Position numbers and translations under genes: made by a program. A stretch of 9,921 nt of DNA from Clostridiales bacterium (GTDB taxonomy: Bacteria > Bacillota > Clostridia > Oscillospirales > CAG-272), in assembly GCA_018370615.1 (NCBI GenBank), contig JAGZAC010000045.1:1-9921 (forward strand), in the 5' to 3' direction. The stretch's first letter is position 1. Every line of letters begins with the position of its first letter. Of this stretch, positions 6,824 through 9,921 are shown in pieces. The notes below the pieces were generated by a model, which did no database searches, was not told the origin of the DNA, and worked only from the letters and a program-made list of their open reading frames with translations.

Positions 6824-7186
6824 TCATAGCTTTGCGTTCGTGTGAGGATAGGCAAAGGTCTCCAAAAGAGACATAAGCGCACGGATTTCCCCGTCCTGCA
6901 GGATGCACTGCTGCCTGTCGGCAGCGAAGCGAATGACTTTTTCTATTGTCTGTGTCTGCAGCTGCGTCATATACTGCTGATCGATTCTATGTCCGCTCAC
7001 CACATATACGCCGCCGCCATATCTCCCCTGCTGGGTATACACAGGCTCGCTGAGGCTCAATGTCTCAATATCTCGCCGAATTGTGCGCTGGGATACGCCG
7101 AACTCGCTGGCCAGATTGGCTATAGTTTCGTGTCCCCTTCTGCACAAAACGCGCATAATCATGCGGCGCCGTTCAGCGGTCCCCAT
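6824..7186 (-). CDS. Small DeoR/YafY-type HTH transcriptional regulator
   Basis: A 120-aa DNA-binding protein. Residues about 3-50 form a winged helix of the HTH_11/DeoR type: AERRRMIMRVLCRRGHETIANLASEFGVSQRTIRRDIETL broken into helices, with the recognition helix at VSQRTIRRDI. A wing-like YGGGVYVV follows at about 56-62. The C-terminal half is short and helical, with no WYL or sugar-phosphate sensor domain, so it is much smaller than full-length DeoR (about 250 aa) or YafY (about 300 aa) proteins. The ATG at 7186 is preferred over the GTG at 7192 because the AAAGGAGG site is 7 nt from the ATG but almost touches the GTG. It is the first gene of the operon, and the perfect palindrome 40 bp upstream (7226-7254) is a likely operator for it. 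Confidence 0.85.
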   Translation of the reverse strand: MGTAERRRMIMRVLCRRGHETIANLASEFGVSQRTIRRDIETLSLSEPVYTQQGRYGGGVYVVSGHRIDQQYMTQLQTQTIEKVIRFAADRQQCILQDGEIRALMSLLETFAYPHTNAKL

Positions 7187-7225
7187 CCTCACACCTCCTT
7201 TCTTTTCTTTGTTACAGTCTATCGG

Positions 7226-7254
7226 TTAAACCGGACAGGTTCTGTCCGGTTTAA
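7226..7254. promoter_or_regulatory. Perfect 13-bp inverted repeat, likely operator of the HTH regulator
   Basis: Left arm TTAAACCGGACAG (7226-7238), 3-bp spacer, right arm CTGTCCGGTTTAA (7242-7254), with no mismatch. A second small palindrome (CGGTTAAACCG, 7223-7233) overlaps its left end. It lies 40 bp upstream of the regulator ATG, just past the T-run of the upstream terminator. There is no T-tract directly after it on the minus strand, so an operator is more likely than a terminator. Autoregulation by the HTH protein is inferred from position. Confidence 0.65.
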
Positions 7255-7282
7255 AAAATAATAAATAAAAAGAGCCTGACAA
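7255..7282 (-). promoter_or_regulatory. Possible weak promoter of the operon
   Basis: TTGTCA (7277-7282), 16 bp, then TATTTT (7255-7260) on the minus strand: 5/6 and 4/6 matches. The -35 falls inside the terminator stem and the palindrome begins where transcription would start, a layout similar to the lexA-like promoter. The match is weak, the T-rich context favours chance, and the operon may use another start. Confidence 0.28.
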
Positions 7283-7330
7283 ACAGACAGGCATCACAAA
7301 ATCGTGATACTGTCCATTTATCAGGCTCCT
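7261..7330 (-). terminator. Compound hairpin terminator, possible attenuator
   Basis: Read on the minus strand, an outer stem GAGCCTGA/TCAGGCTC (7321-7328 with 7272-7279) encloses a second stem (CTGTC/GACAG, 7310-7314 with 7286-7290) and an inner hairpin ATCAC/GTGAT (7304-7308 with 7293-7297). A TTTTTATTTATT tract follows directly. The 3' arm can also pair locally (GCCTG 7288-7292 with CAGGC 7274-7278), giving an alternative terminator hairpin. It ends the lexA-like/zinc-ribbon transcript. If transcription reads through, it would enter the operon. Confidence 0.8.
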
Positions 7331-7410
7331 CTTGATTCTTTAACAAGTCCAGCACTCTTGGGCCTATCGGCCTCGATAAATGCACTGCGCATGCTGCGCG
7401 CAGCTATATT

Positions 7411-7587
7411 CTATTGTATTTCGCCCTGCGGCTTCTTGGATTCGCAAGCAATGACGTGGACACCCATGTTTTCTACCGTAACACACAAATATGTCTTACA
7501 CTTGGGGCATGTCATATTTAAATCAGAATGGGGAGCTGCTTGCACCAACACCCGGCCGCATACAGGACAGGATGCTTTATACTTCAA
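7411..7587 (-). CDS. Small zinc-ribbon protein (Com-like / cysteine-rich KTR-like)
   Basis: A 58-aa protein with two CxxC knuckles, CPVCGR (C7, C10) and CPKCKTYL (C27, C30), separated by 16 residues: a single zinc ribbon. The spacing and size resemble the phage Mu Com family of zinc-finger translational regulators and the cysteine-rich KTR proteins found on mobile elements. The only usual start codon between the upstream stop and the first Cys is TTG at 7587, with AAGAGAG about 7 nt upstream. No ATG is available. The frame is the same as that of the lexA-like gene, whose TGA lies 36 bp upstream, so stop readthrough giving a LexA-zinc-ribbon fusion is formally possible. Likely co-transcribed with the lexA-like gene and ended by the hairpin at 7261-7330. 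Confidence 0.72.
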   Translation of the reverse strand: MKYKASCPVCGRVLVQAAPHSDLNMTCPKCKTYLCVTVENMGVHVIACESKKPQGEIQ

Positions 7588-7623
7588 CGCTTTACTCTCT
7601 TTCGCTGCTGCATTTCCTTTAAG

Positions 7624-8238
7624 TCAATGTGTATGCCTTACATCTTTCAAAACCTTCACAGCGACGCCTTGAATCAAAACATTTTGCACAATGATATCCC
7701 GATATTTCGGATTTTCTGGATGAAGCCGGATACATTTGTGTCCACGATCCCAGAAAAGCGTTTTTAAAGTCGCCTCGTCTTCCATCAGAGCCACCACAAT
7801 GTCTCCGTCTCTGGCCGTGTTCTGCTGCCTGATTACTACAAGGTCGCCGTCATCAATATCGGCGCCGATCATAGAATCCCCCTTTGCTCGGAGAAGATAA
7901 AAGGATCCCTCCCCCAAAAGCTGGCGAGGCAGTTCTACATATGACTCGATATTTTCATCTGCATATTTGGGAAGTCCACAGGAAACATCTCCAAGTACTG
8001 CTACCATACAGGAAGCAGAACGGACTTTGTCTGCCAGTTCCGTGCGCACCCCCTGGGCGCCGTCATAGGAGAGCATTCCATTTTCCTGCATTGTATGAAG
8101 ATACCTGTATGCCGTAGTCTTCCCGATTTTCAAGTGTGCAGAGATCTGGCTAAGACTCGGCCAAGCCTTATTCTCCAGAAAATATGTCTCTACAAACTGC
8201 TTGATGCTGTACATCAAGGCTTCATTCTTCTGCCGCAT
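7624..8238 (-). CDS. LexA-like repressor with S24 self-cleavage domain
   Basis: A 204-aa repressor. The N-terminal winged helix (about 1-68) carries a divergent recognition region, SLSQISAHLKIGKTTAYRYL. The C-terminal S24 peptidase domain has the cleavage-site segment GDVSCGLP (predicted cut C87-G88 instead of the classic Ala-Gly), the catalytic Ser122 in AKGDSM, and the catalytic Lys159 in EATLK. The length matches LexA (about 200 aa). The start ATG at 8238 has an AGGGGTG site 8 nt upstream. A perfect promoter and a GAAC-N5-GTTC palindrome precede it, so autorepression relieved by RecA-stimulated cleavage is likely. The HTH differs from housekeeping LexA, so it may be a second, specialised LexA or a mobile-element repressor. 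It lies upstream of the operon but is separated from it by a terminator. Confidence 0.9.
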   Translation of the reverse strand: MRQKNEALMYSIKQFVETYFLENKAWPSLSQISAHLKIGKTTAYRYLHTMQENGMLSYDGAQGVRTELADKVRSASCMVAVLGDVSCGLPKYADENIESYVELPRQLLGEGSFYLLRAKGDSMIGADIDDGDLVVIRQQNTARDGDIVVALMEDEATLKTLFWDRGHKCIRLHPENPKYRDIIVQNVLIQGVAVKVLKDVRHTH

Positions 8239-8252
8239 AATGTTTCACCCCT

Positions 8253-8275
8253 AAGTGGAACGGTGCGTTCCACTT
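8253..8275. promoter_or_regulatory. LexA-type operator, perfect 10-bp inverted repeat
   Basis: Arms AAGTGGAACG (8253-8262) and CGTTCCACTT (8266-8275) with a 3-bp spacer, no mismatches. It contains GAAC-N5-GTTC, close to the Gram-positive SOS box (GAAC-N4-GTTC) but one base longer in the centre. It sits 8 bp after the -10 of the lexA-like promoter, over the expected transcription start, so binding would block initiation. I saw no second copy in the window. Confidence 0.8.
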
Positions 8276-8283
8276 ACAAATTT

Positions 8284-8312
8284 ATTATACTGCGGCATAG
8301 TGGAGTTGTCAA
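8284..8312 (-). promoter_or_regulatory. Consensus sigma-A promoter TTGACA-N17-TATAAT
   Basis: Both hexamers are perfect (-35 at 8307-8312, -10 at 8284-8289) with optimal 17-bp spacing, reading toward the lexA-like gene. Such a strong promoter with an operator at the start site is typical of a tightly repressed, autoregulated repressor gene. Confidence 0.9.
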
Positions 8313-8386
8313 TAGGTTTTTGCAAATTGGGAGGATAAATTTTTCTCGGCAGGAGACTCTTCTCATCAAGAGGCGCAAATACGAAT

Positions 8387-8583
8387 AAGCCTCCCCACAA
8401 GGGGGCCTCATTAAACTTTAAGCCTCCCCTGTGTAAGGGGAGGTGGCTTGCCGTAGGCAAGACGGAGGGGTTGTTAAAAATAACAATCCCCCGCCGGCTA
8501 CCGCCGGACTGGCCCCCGGAGTTGCATAGCAACTCCCCACAAGGGGGCCTAAATATGAGGAAACTTCCCCTGTGCAAGGGAAC
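8387..8583. repeat. GC-rich palindromic intergenic repeat element
   Basis: A dense run of hairpins between two genes: CCTCCCCT/AGGGGAGG (8423-8430 with 8436-8443), CTTGCC/GGCAAG (8447-8452 with 8456-8461), TTGTTA/TAACAA (8471-8476 with 8481-8486), CCGGC/GCCGG (8494-8498 with 8503-8507), GGAGTTGC/GCAACTCC (8518-8525 with 8529-8536), enclosed by GGCCCCC/GGGGGCC (8511-8517 with 8543-8549), and TTCCC/GGGAA (8565-8569 with 8578-8582). An 18-bp direct repeat, CTCCCCACAAGGGGGCCT, occurs at 8391-8408 and 8533-8550. No coding potential is evident. From memory, similar 'CCTCCCC...AAGGGGAGGTGGC...GACGGAGGGGTTGT' modules are frequent in gut Firmicute genomes, like REP or MITE elements. It may also terminate or stabilise the 3' end of the glycyl-radical-enzyme transcript. 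Confidence 0.75.
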
Positions 8584-8592
8584 CTATAAACC

Positions 8593-9921
8593 TCAAAATC
8601 CCGCATACCGGCTGATGACCTCGTCCTGTTCCGCATCATTGAGAATCACAAACTGCACGGAAAATCCGCCAATACGTATGATCAAATCTCCGTGACGCTC
8701 CGGATGTACCTTTGCGTCCTGCAAATCCTCCAGATTTGCTGTAGTCACCTGGGCCATCTGCCCTCCGTGCATCAAATAATGAAATATTACCGCACCGATG
8801 CTTTCTCGCAGATCAGGCGTGGACAACAGCTTTGTCGTCAGCACTACGTTCAGCGTTGTCCCGCCTACCCCCTTTTCCAAGGGTAGCTTTGCCACAGAAG
8901 AAAGCATAGCGGTCAGTCCCTTTTGATCTGCACCCGGACGCGGACCGATACTGTTGCCCAGCGGTTCCCCGGCAAATCGGCCATCCGGCAGCGTCCCGGT
9001 CGTTTTCCCATACTCTACTCCAGCGCTGAGCAAGGAGCACGCTCCTGTAAATACATCCCCGCGTCTGGACTTATATTTGCCGATTTCACTCCAAAACATA
9101 TCCAGTACACGCACTGCCATTGCATCTGCCTCAGGATCATCGTTGCCAAATTTCGGCGCCTTATGGAGCAGCATCTGCCGCTGTGCTTCGTACCCTTCAA
9201 AATTTGCCGTCAAAGCCTCCAGCAGTTCTTCGGCTGTAATTCTCTTATCTTCAAAAACAAGCTTCTTGATAGCTGTAAGAGAATCTGCCACCGCCGATAC
9301 TCCCGCCGTTTCAATCACACCAAAGTTATACACCGGCCCGCCGTCGTCATGCTGGCGTCCTCTTTCCAGACAACTGTCCGTGAGGGGTGTTTTCACCATC
9401 TTTGAGAAATTCGCCACACGGATATCCACACCGCAGTTGCAAAGCTCCAGATACGGCTTTGTAAAATACTGCACCTGCGCCGCAAATGCAGCGTAAAAAT
9501 CTTCAAAGGTAGCAAAATCTGTCAGCTTGCCTGTCCGCAGCCCAATATATTTTCCTGTTTTTCTACTGTATCCGTCCCACAAGGTAAGCTCTAAAATTTT
9601 TGCAAGGTTAAAGGAGCCATCCTCACACCCGAAGTTGCTTTTTCCGGGAATTTCAATTTCCTGACATCCAAGCATTGTATAATTTCGGGCGTCCTCCAAG
9701 GAAACACCCAGCCGCAAAAGACCGGGAATTACCGTTTCATCGCTGACCACTGACGGATCGGACATTCCCTCCGACCACATCTGCACCGTAAGGCGCATCA
9801 GCTGGGAAGGAGAATTTTTGTGAAAGCGCACAGACATTCTGGGATGCACATCATGGAATCTGCGAATCGTCTGCAGCATCAGGTAGGTCAGTTCGTTGGT
9901 TGCATCCGTCCCATCCGTTTT
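8593..9921 (-). CDS. Glycyl-radical enzyme, C-terminal half (glycerol/diol-dehydratase-like pyruvate formate-lyase family)
   Basis: The frame is open to the window edge, giving 442 residues of a protein normally about 780-850 aa; an internal ATG at 9879 is not the start, since the upstream codons read TDGTDATNELTYL, a conserved family segment. The active-site loop is MLGCQEIEIPGK, with the thiyl-radical Cys (codon 9666-9664) and the nearby Glu as in glycerol-dehydratase-type enzymes (GCxE). The glycyl radical motif is RIGGFSVQF near the C-terminus (radical Gly codon 8667-8665), 23 residues from the end as usual. The enzyme is oxygen-sensitive and needs a radical-SAM activase, which is not downstream in the window and may lie upstream. 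The substrate class (glycerol, choline, hydroxyproline, other) is not decidable here: GCQE differs from the GCVE of the best-known members. Confidence 0.92.
   Translation of the reverse strand, partial: KTDGTDATNELTYLMLQTIRRFHDVHPRMSVRFHKNSPSQLMRLTVQMWSEGMSDPSVVSDETVIPGLLRLGVSLEDARNYTMLGCQEIEIPGKSNFGCEDGSFNLAKILELTLWDGYSRKTGKYIGLRTGKLTDFATFEDFYAAFAAQVQYFTKPYLELCNCGVDIRVANFSKMVKTPLTDSCLERGRQHDDGGPVYNFGVIETAGVSAVADSLTAIKKLVFEDKRITAEELLEALTANFEGYEAQRQMLLHKAPKFGNDDPEADAMAVRVLDMFWSEIGKYKSRRGDVFTGACSLLSAGVEYGKTTGTLPDGRFAGEPLGNSIGPRPGADQKGLTAMLSSVAKLPLEKGVGGTTLNVVLTTKLLSTPDLRESIGAVIFHYLMHGGQMAQVTTANLEDLQDAKVHPERHGDLIIRIGGFSVQFVILNDAEQDEVISRYAGF

Noticed and set aside
7186..7294. 22-codon frame MPVCLSGSFYLLFF... 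running from the terminator through the palindrome
   Set aside because: It has no ribosome binding site and its sequence is dictated by the terminator stem, U-run and palindrome.
7304..7767. Plus-strand frames of 122 and 79 codons
   Set aside because: They are antisense to the zinc-ribbon and lexA-like genes and cross the terminator; no start signals or motifs.
8387..8583. CRISPR array
   Set aside because: Only two copies of an 18-bp unit are present, with 124 bp of hairpin-rich sequence between them; no regular repeats and spacers.
8251..8639. Minus-strand frames of 108 and 73 codons across the repeat
   Set aside because: They run through hairpins, the repeat, and the lexA-like promoter and operator; composition reflects the repeat, not a protein.

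Overview
The window looks like a chromosome segment from an anaerobic Firmicute, probably a gut Clostridia member (Lachnospiraceae or Oscillospiraceae type). The evidence is strong GGAGG-type ribosome binding sites, textbook sigma-A promoters, a glycyl-radical enzyme, a Clostridium-type endolysin-like amidase, and a GC-rich palindromic intergenic repeat of a kind common in gut Firmicutes. Every gene I can support lies on the minus strand, so transcription runs from high to low coordinates.

Layout, in order of transcription: (1) 9921-8593, the C-terminal half of a glycyl-radical enzyme (glycerol/diol-dehydratase-like branch), cut by the window edge. (2) 8583-8387, a structured palindromic repeat element. 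(3) 8312-7411, a LexA-like self-cleaving repressor with a perfect TTGACA-N17-TATAAT promoter and a perfect inverted-repeat operator just downstream of the -10, followed by a 58-codon zinc-ribbon gene. (4) 7330-7226, a compound hairpin terminator, then a perfect 13+3+13 bp palindrome. (5) 7186-109, a compact operon of nine genes: a small DeoR-type HTH regulator, a PF14907-type nucleotidyltransferase, a thymidylate-kinase-like kinase, an acyl carrier protein, a BtrH-like putative acyltransferase, an acyl-AMP ligase, a DNRLRE-like protein, a 45-aa very basic small protein, and an endolysin-type amidase with SH3 domains. (6) 98-1, a consensus promoter and the first 12 codons of another gene leaving the window.

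The operon in (5) is the main point of interest. The ligase, ACP and BtrH-like protein form a plausible activate-carry-transfer unit: an acid is adenylated, loaded onto the ACP phosphopantetheine, and moved by the BtrH-like enzyme to an amine or hydroxyl acceptor. The kinase and nucleotidyltransferase suggest further phosphate- or nucleotide-based tailoring. No core biosynthetic enzyme (NRPS, PKS, cyclase, lanthipeptide synthetase) is visible, so the acceptor is unknown. Candidates inside the operon are the 45-aa basic protein, which is translationally coupled to the amidase by an ATGA overlap, and the DNRLRE-like protein. I do not recognise this gene combination as a described pathway. The functional model is inference. 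The individual family calls are mostly well supported.
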